Positions 1 through 9,315 of a stretch of 64,000 nucleotides of DNA are shown here, in pieces. Within the stretch, counting starts at the first letter, position 1. Every line of letters begins with the position of its first letter. The DNA is from Alphaproteobacteria bacterium (lineage in GTDB: Bacteria > Pseudomonadota > Alphaproteobacteria > UBA2966). Under the pieces are notes generated by a model, which worked only from the letters and a program-made list of their open reading frames with translations, did not search any database and had not been told where the DNA came from. A program made the translations under genes and the position numbers. Location of the stretch: positions 28,122-92,121 of the forward strand of contig JABIFY010000007.1 in NCBI GenBank assembly GCA_018650465.1, in the 5' to 3' direction.

Positions 1-687
1 GCCATTAACGCCGCACAAGGCAAAAACCTGATCGGAACTTTTCACCAGCCCCGCCTCGTCATCGCCGATATTTCGGTTTTGCAGTCACTGCCGCCTAGAG
101 AACTAAAGGCCGGCTATGCTGAAATAGTGAAATACGGCCTGATTGATGACCCGGCATTTTTTGACTGGCTGGTGGAAAATGGATCCGCTTTGCTGGACGG
201 CGACAACGACCGGCGTCAATTCGCCGTGGTCAAAAGCTGTGAAGCAAAGGCGCGCATGGTCGCCGGGGATGAGCGCGAGACGGGAAACCGGGCCTTGCTG
301 AATCTGGGCCATACCTTCGGTCATGCCCTGGAAGCTGAAATGGGTTATGGCGATGGCCTGCGCCATGGTGAAGCTGTTAGCATCGGCATGCGTATGGCCT
401 TTGATTTTTCCCTTGCGACCGAATTGTGTCCTGAAGAGGATACTGAGCGACTTAAACAGCATCTCATTGCGTGCCATATGCCGGTTCATATTTCAGATAT
501 TCCCGGCAAGGCACAAGATGGAAAATGGACTGCGGATGTCTTGCTTCACCATATGGGACAGGACAAAAAAGTAAGCGCCGGTGAAATGACCTTCATCCTT
601 GCGAAGGGCATCGGTCAAAGTTTTGTGACCCGGGACATCGACACAGAAGAATTGATGACTTTTCTGACTGTTGAAGTCAGCAAATAA
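1..687 (+). CDS. aroB: 3-dehydroquinate synthase, C-terminal part (5' end outside window)
   Basis: Second step of the shikimate pathway: converts DAHP to 3-dehydroquinate in the cytoplasm, using NAD and a divalent metal. The reading frame is open from base 1, so the N-terminal NAD-binding part lies upstream of the window. Visible family motifs are QGKNLIGTFHQP, the GYAEIVKYGLI segment, RALLNLGHTFGHALE and RHGEAVSIGM, which carry the metal-binding His and Glu residues. The protein ends normally with TAA. A CorC-type gene follows after about 120 bp, a pairing common in alphaproteobacteria; aroK would be expected just upstream. The gap contains an imperfect hairpin (cgtgcc at 740-745, ggcacg at 758-763) that might end the transcript. 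Confidence 0.95.
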   Translation, partial: AINAAQGKNLIGTFHQPRLVIADISVLQSLPPRELKAGYAEIVKYGLIDDPAFFDWLVENGSALLDGDNDRRQFAVVKSCEAKARMVAGDERETGNRALLNLGHTFGHALEAEMGYGDGLRHGEAVSIGMRMAFDFSLATELCPEEDTERLKQHLIACHMPVHISDIPGKAQDGKWTADVLLHHMGQDKKVSAGEMTFILAKGIGQSFVTRDIDTEELMTFLTVEVSK

Positions 688-808
688 ACAACAACAGCTT
701 AGAGCTTTTGCATCGACAGCAAAATCGCCTAAGATGAAGCGTGCCCGACAAATTTGTGGCACGATCTTGCCTGCAAGGGCGTCACTGAGGGGGCAACCAG
801 AGACTTAA

Positions 809-2095
809 GTGGACGTGAGCCTGTTAATTTCCATTGCGGCGATAGTAATTCTGCTTGTCTTGTCGGCCTTCTTTTCTGGTTCTGAAACTGCTTTGACTGC
901 GGCCAGTCGCGCTCGCTTGCATCATCTTGAGCACAAGGGCAATCGGCGGGCAAAAACTGTTGGTCGCTTGAGTGAACAAAAAGACCGTCTGATTGGCACC
1001 ATCCTGTTGGGTAACAATCTGGTCAACATTTTGGCTTCGGCCCTGGCGACCAGCATTCTGATCAGTTATTTTGGTGATGCCGGTGTGGCCTATGCGACCA
1101 TCGGCATGACGGCACTGGTCCTTATCTTCGCCGAAATCATGCCAAAAACCTATGCGCTGCGGCAACCTGACAGAACGGCTCTGGCCGTTGCACCTGTGAT
1201 CAATGCCTTTGTCATTGTGCTTTCCCCCCTGACCCGCGGTCTGCAAATCATCGTTCGCCTGAGCTTGCACTTGGTCGGTATCGATGTTCGTGACAATGAA
1301 CAGTTGACCAGTGCCGCTGAGGAAATTCGCAGCACAGTTGATCTGCACAGCATGGACGGTAACATCGTCAAGCATGAGCGCGACATGATCGGGTCAATCC
1401 TGGACCTGTCTGATGTGGCCCTTGATGAGATCATGATCCATCGCAAGAACATGGAACTGATCAACGCCGATAATTCAACCTCGGAAATTGTCGACCAGGT
1501 GTTGGGTAGCAGCTATACCCGACTGCCCATGTATCGTGGCGATGCTGACGATATTGTCGGCGTCTTGCATGCCAAGGACGTTCTGCGGGCTATATCGACC
1601 CACGAGGGTGACCTGAATGATCTGGATATCGTTGCTGTAGCCTCTGCGCCGTGGTTTGTGCCGGAAACAACAACGTTGCGTGAACAATTAAATGCTTTTC
1701 GCCAGCGGCGGGCTCATTTTGCCCTTGTTGTTGATGAATATGGTGCCTTGATGGGCCTGGTGACGCTGGAAGATATCCTGGAAGAAATCGTTGGCGATAT
1801 TTCAGATGAACACGACCAGCATATTGCAGGCGTGCGCAAGGAAACGGACGGCTCCTATATTCTCGATGGCACGATGAGCATTCGCGACCTGAACCGGCTT
1901 TATGACTGGAACCTGCCAGACGAAGAAGCTTCAACCATTGCCGGATTGGTGGTCTATGAAGCCGCCGTCATCCCGGTACCCGGCCAGCGCTTTACGTTCC
2001 ATAATTTCCGGTTCGAAATATTGCGCCGTCAGCGCAACCAGATCATCAAACTTCGTATTACGCCGCCAGTGACAACACCAAACGAAACCCGCTAA
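809..2095 (+). CDS. CNNM/CBS-domain membrane protein, CorC/HlyC family
   Basis: Integral membrane protein of the CNNM (DUF21) - CBS pair - CorC_HlyC architecture, linked in this family to magnesium or cobalt efflux. Residues about 1-180 form the DUF21 membrane domain: a hydrophobic N-terminus, the FFSGSETALTAASRARL motif and LIGTILLGNNLVNI. Two CBS motifs follow at roughly 200-330, the second ending in ALVVDEYGALMGLVTLEDILEEIVGDI. A C-terminal transporter-associated domain (DGTMSIRDLNRLYDW) completes the 428 residues, the normal length. The start is GTG at 809; a second GTG six bases on is equally possible, and a purine-rich stretch (gaggggg) lies about 15 bases upstream. The next gene begins 4 bp after the stop, so the two are probably co-transcribed. 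The substrate cannot be read from sequence. Confidence 0.9.
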   Translation: MDVSLLISIAAIVILLVLSAFFSGSETALTAASRARLHHLEHKGNRRAKTVGRLSEQKDRLIGTILLGNNLVNILASALATSILISYFGDAGVAYATIGMTALVLIFAEIMPKTYALRQPDRTALAVAPVINAFVIVLSPLTRGLQIIVRLSLHLVGIDVRDNEQLTSAAEEIRSTVDLHSMDGNIVKHERDMIGSILDLSDVALDEIMIHRKNMELINADNSTSEIVDQVLGSSYTRLPMYRGDADDIVGVLHAKDVLRAISTHEGDLNDLDIVAVASAPWFVPETTTLREQLNAFRQRRAHFALVVDEYGALMGLVTLEDILEEIVGDISDEHDQHIAGVRKETDGSYILDGTMSIRDLNRLYDWNLPDEEASTIAGLVVYEAAVIPVPGQRFTFHNFRFEILRRQRNQIIKLRITPPVTTPNETR

Positions 2096-2099
2096 TTCG

Positions 2100-2975
2100 G
2101 TGTTTGCGCAATTGATTGCCATCATGGCACCAGTGCTGGTCAGCGTCGGTATTGGCTACATTTGGGCGCGGCGCAAACACGCCTGGGACACGGAATTCGT
2201 TACGCGCCTAACCTATTATGTCGGCACGCCCTTTCTGGTTTTTTCGACCATGACCAAGACCGGCCTTGACGGTCTGGCTTTCAGCGAGATGGCGGGTGCT
2301 GCCTTGCTGGCCCTGGCCGGTTTTATCGTCGCCAGTGTGCCCATGCTCTGGCTTTTCCGCCTGCCTTTGAGGACCTATCTGCCTGGATTGATCTTTCCAA
2401 ATTCAGGCAATACCGGCCTGCCACTTTGTCTGTTTGCTTTTGGCGAGCCTGGTTTGGCACTGGGTATTGCCTATTTCACGGTGACGTCCATCAGTAATTT
2501 TACGCTGGGGCAATGGATCAGTTCCGGTCAGTTATCGCCGGCAGAGCTATTCAAAACGCCACTGATTTATGCTGTTGCGATCGCTCTGGTATTTATGGTC
2601 AGCAACACAATTGTCCCGCCTTGGCTGGCCAATACCTCAGCCCTGATTGGCAGCCTGACAATCCCCTTGATCCTGATTACACTTGGCGTCTCCCTTGCCA
2701 GCCTGAAAATCACAAGCCTCAAACGCGCGACCCTTTTATCAGTTTTCCGATTGATAATGGGTTTGGCTGTCGGCATGGCTGTCGCCACATTTTTTGACCT
2801 GGAAGGAACTGCCCGCGGCGTTGTTATTCTCGATTCAGCAATGCCCGTCGCCGTTTTCAATTATCTGTTTGCCCAGCGCTATGACAATTCGCCCGGCGAT
2901 GTGGCCGGCATGGTCGTTGTTTCAACAGCACTTTCATTCGCCACATTACCTGCCTTACTGCTGCTGGTTATCTGA
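2100..2975 (+). CDS. AEC-family (auxin efflux carrier type) transporter
   Basis: Inner-membrane permease of the AEC family, which includes bacterial malate and other organic-acid carriers. The 291 residues are almost wholly hydrophobic, with about ten predicted membrane segments in two halves. Typical elements are an early APVLVSVGIGYIWARR segment, LIFPNSGNTGLPL in the middle, and a C-terminal half with LIPLILITLGVSLASL and a late AVFNYLFAQRY segment. It starts with GTG 4 bp after the upstream CBS protein, which suggests translational coupling. Its last 97 bp overlap, in antisense, the end of a ribbon-helix-helix gene on the minus strand. The transported compound is unknown. Confidence 0.88.
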   Translation: MFAQLIAIMAPVLVSVGIGYIWARRKHAWDTEFVTRLTYYVGTPFLVFSTMTKTGLDGLAFSEMAGAALLALAGFIVASVPMLWLFRLPLRTYLPGLIFPNSGNTGLPLCLFAFGEPGLALGIAYFTVTSISNFTLGQWISSGQLSPAELFKTPLIYAVAIALVFMVSNTIVPPWLANTSALIGSLTIPLILITLGVSLASLKITSLKRATLLSVFRLIMGLAVGMAVATFFDLEGTARGVVILDSAMPVAVFNYLFAQRYDNSPGDVAGMVVVSTALSFATLPALLLLVI

Positions 2976-3229
2976 CGACCGCCATCTGTAGTTGATGCAC
3001 GAACACCTTGCCTGGCTTTGTTACGAAAATAATTCAGGCAATAGACCCTGAGGGCTGATGTGAAGGATCGGTTATCGACCTGGGTCGAAGACACTTCCTG
3101 GCATAAATCTCTGAGCCGACAGCCCAGATCAAGGCAAATTTCCTCAAGCGCTTCCCACTCAACCGTTTCCAACCTTACGCTGGTGCGTTGGCTTCCAACA
3201 AAAACATTTTTGCTGACTGTTGTACTCAC
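2879..3229 (-). CDS. Ribbon-helix-helix domain protein
   Basis: Small probable DNA-binding protein (116 aa). The first 70 residues match the RHH_4-type pattern: a strand with SQRTSVRLETVEWEALEEIC, a helix around LRDLCQEV, then SFTSALRVYCLNYFRNKA. These families form dimers that bind DNA through the N-terminal strand and are usually regulators; the target here is unknown. Residues after about 75 are Ser/Thr/Ala-rich and probably disordered. The last third lies antisense to the 3' end of the AEC transporter, so the genes overlap tail to tail by 97 bp. The AT-rich 215 bp upstream (3230-3444) hold no other gene and presumably its promoter. Confidence 0.75.
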   Translation of the reverse strand: MSTTVSKNVFVGSQRTSVRLETVEWEALEEICLDLGCRLRDLCQEVSSTQVDNRSFTSALRVYCLNYFRNKARQGVRASTTDGGRQITSSSKAGNVANESAVETTTMPATSPGELS

Positions 3230-3444
3230 CGACTTGCTTTCGACAAAAGAATCACTCTCAACAGGAGAGCTTTAATATTTTTTCACACGCAATTTTTATC
3301 ACAATCTAACTACACATCTCAATCTTTTTTTGATATTTGCAATATTTTACATACTATTAGTTGTAGTTTTTGGCAGTATAATAGGCCAAGGCTCGATTAC
3401 CCTGCCGATTTTTCGGAAATACGGGAAACTCAACTCAGGTTGCG

Positions 3445-3729
3445 TTACTCGCCCGGCGCCCGTGTTGACAACTCCAGGGCATGAATACTTCCTTCCATTT
3501 CATCTTTCAGCGCCCGGTACACCTCACGCTGGCGAGCCACGCGGTTTTTTCCAGCAAAAGCTTCGCACATTATTTCCACCTTGAAATGAGTTTCTCCCCC
3601 TGGGCGGGCACCAGAATGTCCCTCGTGCCGCCATGACTCGTCTTCCACTTCCAGGGTTTCAGGCTGGAATGCTGCGGTCAGTTTTTCGTGGATGCGATCT
3701 GCCATTGTTGATTTGTCCGCAGTCGTCAT
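3445..3729 (-). CDS. bolA: BolA-family protein
   Basis: BolA-like protein of 94 aa. The family acts with monothiol glutaredoxins in iron-sulfur handling and affects cell shape and stress responses. Visible features are the N-terminal helix MADRIHEKLTAAFQPETLEVEDES, the conserved HEGHSGARPGGETHFKVEI core with its invariant His residues, and FAGKNRVARQREVYRALKDEM. The start at 3729 is chosen because a strong ribosome site (aaggagat) lies 7 bases upstream; an upstream in-frame start at 3786 would add residues the family lacks. In alphaproteobacteria bolA normally sits near a J-domain gene and cobST, as here. It is divergent from the XRE regulator. Confidence 0.93.
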   Translation of the reverse strand: MTTADKSTMADRIHEKLTAAFQPETLEVEDESWRHEGHSGARPGGETHFKVEIMCEAFAGKNRVARQREVYRALKDEMEGSIHALELSTRAPGE

Positions 3730-3982
3730 TTGATATCTCCTTAAAAATGATGCCGAAAAAATGGCCAGGTTACCGGTGCCTGTCAACAGACTAAGAAACT
3801 GGTGATTGCAAAGGGAAATGGCTTTGTTTATCAGACTAAATTACTATGTTATATAAGATAAAACCATTCCAGTATGGCTATATTCGGCTAAAACCCGCCA
3901 TTTTTTTGTGGCCATTTAACCCTTGTGTATTTATTTTATCCGAGTTATTTTCTCAGAATATGGTTTGTATCTAATTATTTGA
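3730..3982. promoter_or_regulatory. AT-rich divergent intergenic region, bolA / XRE regulator
   Basis: About 250 bp without an open frame separate the diverging bolA and XRE-regulator starts. It is markedly more AT-rich than its surroundings, with runs such as ttatataagataaaacc near 3851-3867 and tatttattttatcc near 3928. Promoters for both genes must lie here, but no -35/-10 pair stands out enough to be placed. Confidence 0.35.
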
Positions 3983-4408
3983 ATGGATTATGCAATGACA
4001 GCACTTGCAGCGGAATACGACCACGAGTCGAATGTACAAGCCACAGCACCGGCGAAAACGCGGGCCCGCGAAGTTGATTTATATGTCGGTCAACGCATTC
4101 GTGAGCGGCGCACAATGATGGGTCTGACCCAGCAGCAAATGGCTGATTTGATCGGCGTAACCTACCAGCAAGCGCACAAATATGAGCGCGGCATCAACCG
4201 GGTTTCAGCAGGTCGCCTGTATGACATTGGTCAGGCTCTGGCTGTACAAACCGGATATTTTTATGAAGGCCTCGATTCTGGTGATGAAAGTCAGGTATCG
4301 CAACACCAACGCATGTGCCTCGAATTGGCTCGCAATTTTGGACAAATCAACAACGAGCGCCATCAACGTGCATTGAGCTCGCTTGCCAGGGCCCTGGTCG
4401 AAGACTGA
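3983..4408 (+). CDS. XRE-family helix-turn-helix transcriptional regulator
   Basis: Cytoplasmic DNA-binding regulator of 141 aa. Residues about 34-88 form a lambda-repressor-type HTH: VGQRIRERRTMMGLTQQQMA then DLIGVTYQQAHKYERGINRV, closed by SAGRLYDIGQAL. This exact pattern is shared by a small family of alphaproteobacterial regulators (PraR/PhrR-like in rhizobia). The N-terminal 30 residues are unstructured and the C-terminal 50 are helical with no sensory domain. Start is uncertain: ATG at 3983 or 3995, neither with a clear Shine-Dalgarno site. A strong terminator follows at 4472, so it is probably transcribed alone. Its target cannot be stated; autoregulation from the divergent AT-rich region is likely. 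Confidence 0.85.
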   Translation: MDYAMTALAAEYDHESNVQATAPAKTRAREVDLYVGQRIRERRTMMGLTQQQMADLIGVTYQQAHKYERGINRVSAGRLYDIGQALAVQTGYFYEGLDSGDESQVSQHQRMCLELARNFGQINNERHQRALSSLARALVED

Positions 4409-4471
4409 GGAGATATTTATCCGTTACAGTTAATCGATACCATAAATTTCTGCCGTTACATTAAAATTCGT

Positions 4472-4507
4472 AAGCCATTTGAAGCCGTTCAACTTCAAAT
4501 GGCTTTT
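4472..4507 (+). terminator. Rho-independent terminator after the XRE regulator
   Basis: Perfect 13-bp stem aagccatttgaag / cttcaaatggctt with an 8-base loop, running into tttt. It lies 63 bp after the regulator's stop. A second inverted repeat at 4589-4614 (gcgttttcg / cgaaaacgc, 8-base loop) lies before the J-domain gene and may be a second terminator or an operator. Confidence 0.8.
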
Positions 4508-4693
4508 CCATGTCATAAACGAAATTTGGGCAAATTAAGGGCGTGTCGGGCACCTGGGCCTTGAAGGGTAATGCAAATTCAAGGTGGGGCGTTTTCGATT
4601 TAATCCGAAAACGCTTTAGCGCCACAAGCTCAATAAACTTTCATACTAGCGTCTCATCTTGCGTCCCCATGCATCAGACCGCATAATTTCCCT

Positions 4694-5254
4694 ATGGCTT
4701 TATCCAGATTTCAACGCGCCGCAGAGGCTGAAGCAGTGAATACCTGCGATTATCCGGATTGTAGTTCCGGTGGTGCCTTTCGTGCACCCAAATCGCGAGA
4801 ACGACTGGATGAGCACTATTGGTTTTGTTTGGATCACGTACGGGAATACAACAAATCCTGGAATTTTTTTGTCGATATGTCCGGTGACCAGATTGAAGAG
4901 TTTCAGCGCGCCGATGTGACCGGGCATCGCCCAACCTGGCGTCTGGGCCTGAATGCCTCAGCCGAAAACAGCGGCCACATTCAGGATGAGCTTGGCATTC
5001 TGCACGCTGCGGGCCTGAGCGGGCGCTACAACGAAACCGAACATGATCTCAGACCCTTGCCGCCGGAACAGCGCGACGCTCTTGCAGAGCTCGATTTACC
5101 ACCTTTGGCCAGCCTTGATGTGATCAAGTCGCGTTACAAGGAACTGGCCAAAAAGTATCATCCGGATCTGAATAATGGTGATGCCAGTCTGGAAGAAAAG
5201 TTCAAGGCCGTCGGCAAGGCCTATAATTACCTTCTGACATGCGGTTACGTCTGA
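4694..5254 (+). CDS. J-domain (DnaJ-like) protein
   Basis: Co-chaperone-type protein of 186 aa with a C-terminal J domain: [23 protein letters not shown] carries the invariant HPD, followed by [13 protein letters not shown] domains stimulate the ATPase of a DnaK-type Hsp70. The N-terminal half has a Cys/His cluster (CDYPDC, then [10 protein letters not shown]) that may bind zinc, and the motif [10 protein letters not shown] seen in alphaproteobacterial relatives encoded beside bolA and cobST. No Gly/Phe or DnaJ zinc-finger region is present, so this is not the general DnaJ. The gene precedes cobS in the same direction by about 200 bp. Its client is unknown; assistance to CobS/CobT assembly is only a contextual guess. 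Confidence 0.88.
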   Translation: MALSRFQRAAEAEAVNTCDYPDCSSGGAFRAPKSRERLDEHYWFCLDHVREYNKSWNFFVDMSGDQIEEFQRADVTGHRPTWRLGLNASAENSGHIQDELGILHAAGLSGRYNETEHDLRPLPPEQRDALAELDLPPLASLDVIKSRYKELAKKYHPDLNNGDASLEEKFKAVGKAYNYLLTCGYV

Positions 5255-5451
5255 CCATGCCAGGGCAAGACATCGAATAAGACAATGGCGTTCTAAAGGT
5301 TGCCGTAAGCTGCTCTTCCAATTATACAGAACACTCAAAATTCGGCCTTCAGGCTTCATTTCCTGTCAGGCTGCCCTCATTTCTCCTGTAATGCCATTCT
5401 TTGCAGGAACCATCACAAGACTTCCAAGACACACCAGATACCCAGGACACG

Positions 5452-6462
5452 ATGACCATGAGCGATCAAACCAGTAGCGTTGAAGCAAACGACCACCCTA
5501 CAGGGTCACCAGATATTACAGTTTCCGTCCGCCAGACATTTGGCCTGGACGTCGATTTTGAAGTCCCTGCCTTTTCGAACGCATCCGGTCATGTGCCGGA
5601 CGTGGACGAGGGTTATCGTTTTGATCGTGACACCACGTTGGCTATTCTGGCAGGCTTTGCCTATAACCGCCGCGTTATGATCCAGGGTTATCATGGCACC
5701 GGCAAATCCACCCATATCGAACAGGTCGCAGCCCGTCTGAACTGGCCTTGTGTCCGGGTTAACCTGGACAGCCATGTCAGCCGGATTGACCTGATCGGCA
5801 AGGACGCCATCGTACTACGTGAAGGCAAACAGGTAACTGAATTCCGCGAAGGTATTTTGCCCTGGGCCTTGCAGTCACCAACCGCCCTGGTTTTTGACGA
5901 ATATGATGCTGGTCGCGCTGATGTTATGTTTGTCATCCAGCGTGTTCTGGAAGCAGAAGGCCGTTTGACCCTGCTGGACCAAAACAAGGTTATCAAGCCG
6001 CACCCGTCCTTCCGTCTGTTTTCGACCACCAACACAGTTGGCCTAGGCGACACAACAGGCCTCTATCACGGCACGCAGCAAATCAACCAGGGCCAGATGG
6101 ATCGCTGGTCCATCGTCACCACGTTGAACTATTTGCCCCATGATCAGGAAGCCGAGATCGTACTGTCCAAATCGCCGACCTATGACAATGCCGATGGTAA
6201 CAAGACCATCGACGCCATGGTCAACCTGGCAGACCTGACCCGTCAGGGCTTCGTCAATGGTGATATTTCGACAGTGATGTCGCCGCGCACGGTGATCACC
6301 TGGGCTGAAAATGCCCGCATATTCAATGACATTCCCTTTGCCTTCCGGCTAACGTTCCTCAACAAATGTGACGAGATGGAACGTGCCACAGTTGCCGAAT
6401 ATTACCAGCGGGCCTTTGGCGAAGAATTGCCTGAGTCGGCTGCCAATATTTCAATCGCCTGA
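5452..6462 (+). CDS. cobS: Cobaltochelatase subunit CobS (AAA+ ATPase)
   Basis: ATPase subunit of the aerobic-pathway cobaltochelatase, which with CobT and CobN inserts cobalt into hydrogenobyrinic acid a,c-diamide during B12 synthesis. Walker A is [15 protein letters not shown]; the Walker B region is [18 protein letters not shown]; sensor and arginine-finger regions follow in [20 protein letters not shown] and [10 protein letters not shown]. Length about 336 aa fits CobS. ATG at 5452 or 5458 is preferred, with agga just upstream; a TTG at 5401 would add a poorly conserved leader. cobT follows 21 bp downstream, so they form an operon. CobN is not in the window. Confidence 0.96.
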   Translation: MTMSDQTSSVEANDHPTGSPDITVSVRQTFGLDVDFEVPAFSNASGHVPDVDEGYRFDRDTTLAILAGFAYNRRVMIQGYHGTGKSTHIEQVAARLNWPCVRVNLDSHVSRIDLIGKDAIVLREGKQVTEFREGILPWALQSPTALVFDEYDAGRADVMFVIQRVLEAEGRLTLLDQNKVIKPHPSFRLFSTTNTVGLGDTTGLYHGTQQINQGQMDRWSIVTTLNYLPHDQEAEIVLSKSPTYDNADGNKTIDAMVNLADLTRQGFVNGDISTVMSPRTVITWAENARIFNDIPFAFRLTFLNKCDEMERATVAEYYQRAFGEELPESAANISIA

Positions 6463-6483
6463 ACCTGAATAGCGGATCATCCC

Positions 6484-8346
6484 GTGGCTGATAAAGACAA
6501 CCCGTCTGATCCTTTCAAGCAAGCCGTTGCTTCAACGGTGCGCGCCATTTCCGCGCGCGATGAGCTTGAAGTGACTTATTCCACCGATGCGCCGGGTGTC
6601 GCTGGCGACAGCGTTCGCCTGCCCATGCCGTCACGTGATCTGGGTGCAAATGAAGTAGCCACCATACGCGGCACAGCCGATCAGATGGCCTTGAAGTTGC
6701 GCTACCACGATACCAGCATGCACGCCAAGGCCATGCCGCAAGGGGCCGACGCCCGCGCTGTGTTTGACGCTGTTGAACTCGCCCGCGTTGAGGCCATTGG
6801 TTCGGCCCGCATGACCGGGATTTCGGACAATCTGAATGCCGCCCTGGAAGATCATTGCAAAACCAAAGGCTTTGATGCGGTGCGGGATTTATCCGATGCC
6901 CCCTTGGCAGATGCCTTGCGCTTGATCGTGCGCGAACGCCTGACAGGCGCCAAGCCACCGGAAGCGGCGCAATCAATTGTCGATCTTTGGAAGCCCACGG
7001 TGCTGGACAAAGCCGCTGGCGATCTGGCTGATCTGGTCGACAAAATTGAAGATCAGGCTGCCTTTGCCAAATGTGCCCGTCAGCTGATCGCCGACATGGA
7101 CCTTGCCGACGAGTGGGATGGCGAGGAGATGGACGACGATTCCCAGGGCGATGAAGACGGCGCTGCGGAGCAGGAAGCCAGCGACGAAGGTCAAACTTCC
7201 GAAGGCCCGGAACAATCTGAAGCCGACAGCCAGGAATCAGCCGAAGGCGACGCCGAGGCCGGCATTGAAGCTGAAGGCGATGTGGGCGAAGACCAGGCAG
7301 AGGCCGCAGGCGATGATGATGCCGGACGCAGTGAACAGCCCTGGTGGCCCGATGATCTGACCAATGGGCCCCCTGGCGAGCGCCCCTATCGTCCGTTTAC
7401 AGCGGCCTATGACGAAGTGGCCTACGCCACCGAATTATGCGATGACGAAGAGCTCACACGGCTGCGCGCTCATCTGGATCAACAGCTTAGCCATTTGCAA
7501 GGTATGATCGGCAAGTTGGCCAACCGCTTACAGCGCCGCTTGATGGCCAAACAAACCCGGTCCTGGGATTTTGATCTTGAAGAAGGCATGCTGGATGCCG
7601 GCAAGTTAAGTCGCATCGTCACCAATCCCGAAAGCCCGCTTAGTTTCAAGCTGGAAAAAGAAACCGACTTTCGCGATACAATCGTTACCCTGCTGCTGGA
7701 TAATTCAGGTTCCATGCGCGGTCGCCCGATCAGCGTTGCCGCCATGTCCGCCGACATTCTGGCCAGGACGTTAGAGCGTTGTAATGTCAGCGTCGAAATT
7801 CTGGGCTTCACGACACGTGCCTGGAAAGGTGGGCAGTCGCGGGAAAAATGGCTGGCAGACGGTAAACCGGCTAATCCCGGACGCCTCAATGACTTGCGCC
7901 ATATCGTTTACAAATCTGCAGACGAGCCATGGCGGCGGGCGCGGAAAAATCTTGGCCTGATGTTGCGCGAAGGCCTGCTGAAAGAAAATATCGACGGCGA
8001 GGCTTTGCTGTGGGCGCACCAGAGATTATTGGCCCGCCAGGAAGACCGCCGCATATTGATGGTCATTTCAGATGGTGCGCCGGTTGATGATTCGACCTTG
8101 TCCGTTAATCCCGGCAATTACCTGGACCGGCATTTGCGCCAGGTGATCCAGTGGATTGAAACCCGGTCCCCCGTTGATCTGGTGGCGATCGGCATTGGCC
8201 ACGATGTGACGCGTTACTATCGCCGTGCCGTGACCATTGTGGACGCAGAACAATTGGGCGGCGTCATGCTGGAAAAACTGACGGAACTGTTCGAAGATGA
8301 TCCTTTGGCGAAATTGCCGCCTGCTGCACGGCGGCGCATGAATTAA
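6484..8346 (+). CDS. cobT: Cobaltochelatase subunit CobT
   Basis: Partner of CobS in the ATP-dependent cobaltochelatase of B12 biosynthesis; the two form a chaperone-like ring complex that works with the metal-binding CobN. The N-terminal CobT domain covers residues about 1-210. A long acidic linker follows (about 215-290, mostly E, D, A, G, Q and S), then [20 protein letters not shown]. The C-terminal von Willebrand A-type domain has an intact MIDAS motif, DNSGSMRGR, and [15 protein letters not shown]. The length of 620 aa is normal. GTG start at 6484 with ggat upstream. The hydrolase gene begins 14 bp after the stop. Confidence 0.96.
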   Translation: MADKDNPSDPFKQAVASTVRAISARDELEVTYSTDAPGVAGDSVRLPMPSRDLGANEVATIRGTADQMALKLRYHDTSMHAKAMPQGADARAVFDAVELARVEAIGSARMTGISDNLNAALEDHCKTKGFDAVRDLSDAPLADALRLIVRERLTGAKPPEAAQSIVDLWKPTVLDKAAGDLADLVDKIEDQAAFAKCARQLIADMDLADEWDGEEMDDDSQGDEDGAAEQEASDEGQTSEGPEQSEADSQESAEGDAEAGIEAEGDVGEDQAEAAGDDDAGRSEQPWWPDDLTNGPPGERPYRPFTAAYDEVAYATELCDDEELTRLRAHLDQQLSHLQGMIGKLANRLQRRLMAKQTRSWDFDLEEGMLDAGKLSRIVTNPESPLSFKLEKETDFRDTIVTLLLDNSGSMRGRPISVAAMSADILARTLERCNVSVEILGFTTRAWKGGQSREKWLADGKPANPGRLNDLRHIVYKSADEPWRRARKNLGLMLREGLLKENIDGEALLWAHQRLLARQEDRRILMVISDGAPVDDSTLSVNPGNYLDRHLRQVIQWIETRSPVDLVAIGIGHDVTRYYRRAVTIVDAEQLGGVMLEKLTELFEDDPLAKLPPAARRRMN

Positions 8347-8360
8347 GGCGGGATTTTTAC

Positions 8361-9308
8361 ATGACACTTCATCCAGGGGCCAAGTGGGTTGTTGAAGCGG
8401 CGGCCGCAGCGCTGGAAATGGGCCAGACCCCCATTGAAGAAAAATCAGCTGAAGAAGCCCGGGCTTTTTACAACGACAGCCGGGCCGCTCTGACACCTGA
8501 TTTGCCTGAAGTTGGCCTGGTTGAGGATTTTGAAATCCCCGGCCCACTGGGCGACATCGCGGTGCGTTATTACCGCCCTTTGGGGTCATCGGCTGACGAC
8601 GTTCTACCCTTGTGCCTGTTCTATCACGGGGGCGGCTGGGTTATCGGTGACCTGAATTCCCACGATTATGTTTGCCGTCGCATGGCAAATACTGGCGGCT
8701 TTGCCATCGTGTCCGTGGATTATCGTATGGGCCCGGAACATGTTTTTCCGGCAGCGGTAAATGATTGTTATACGGCATTAAAGTGGGCTGCGGCAGGTGC
8801 AGGCGGTCGTACAATAGATCCTCAGCGCCTTGCGGTAGCCGGTGATTCCGCCGGAGGTAATCTGTCCATTGTCACGACAATCCTGGCCCGCGATACGGAT
8901 GGTCCCCACATCCGCTTTCAGGGTCTGATTTATCCAGCAACTGATATGAACATGGTCACCCGGTCCCATGTCGACTTTGCAGAAGGTCATATCCTGACGC
9001 ATAAAAGCATGGTCTGGTTTCAGGAACAGTATCTGTCGTCACCTGAAGATCGAGAGGACTGGCAGGCTTCCCCCATCAAGGCCAAAGATCTGAGAGGCTT
9101 ACCGCCTGCCATTGTAATAACAGCTGGCCACGATCCCCTGAAAGACGAAGGCAAGGCCTATGCAGATCGTTTAAGCGATGCAGGCGTTGACGTCAGTTTC
9201 AAATGTTATGAGGGCCAGATTCATGGCTTTGTGACGATGGCCAAGGTTATCGACGAAAGCGACGTCGCCATAGATCAGATCGCCAACGCCATCAAGGCGG
9301 CGGTCTAA
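8361..9308 (+). CDS. Alpha/beta hydrolase, HSL/GDSAG esterase family
   Basis: Cytoplasmic carboxylesterase of the hormone-sensitive-lipase family (315 aa). It shows the oxyanion-hole motif YHGGGWVIGDL and the nucleophile elbow VAGDSAGGNLS. The Asp is in ITAGHDPLKDEG and the catalytic His in GQIHGFVTM. An N-terminal cap helix region precedes the fold, as usual. It is predicted to hydrolyse short-chain acyl esters; the natural substrate is unknown. The start is 14 bp after cobT with a ggcggg site, so it probably rides on the cobST transcript although nothing links it to B12 chemistry. Confidence 0.9.
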   Translation: MTLHPGAKWVVEAAAAALEMGQTPIEEKSAEEARAFYNDSRAALTPDLPEVGLVEDFEIPGPLGDIAVRYYRPLGSSADDVLPLCLFYHGGGWVIGDLNSHDYVCRRMANTGGFAIVSVDYRMGPEHVFPAAVNDCYTALKWAAAGAGGRTIDPQRLAVAGDSAGGNLSIVTTILARDTDGPHIRFQGLIYPATDMNMVTRSHVDFAEGHILTHKSMVWFQEQYLSSPEDREDWQASPIKAKDLRGLPPAIVITAGHDPLKDEGKAYADRLSDAGVDVSFKCYEGQIHGFVTMAKVIDESDVAIDQIANAIKAAV

Positions 9309-9315
9309 ACTTCAG

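Noticed and set aside
740..763. Imperfect hairpin after aroB as terminator
   Set aside because: Six-base arms with an asymmetric centre and no T-tract; too weak to call.
824..1375. 183-codon open frame antisense to the CBS-domain protein
   Set aside because: The sense frame is a complete CNNM/CBS protein; antisense text is Gln/Asp-rich without motif.
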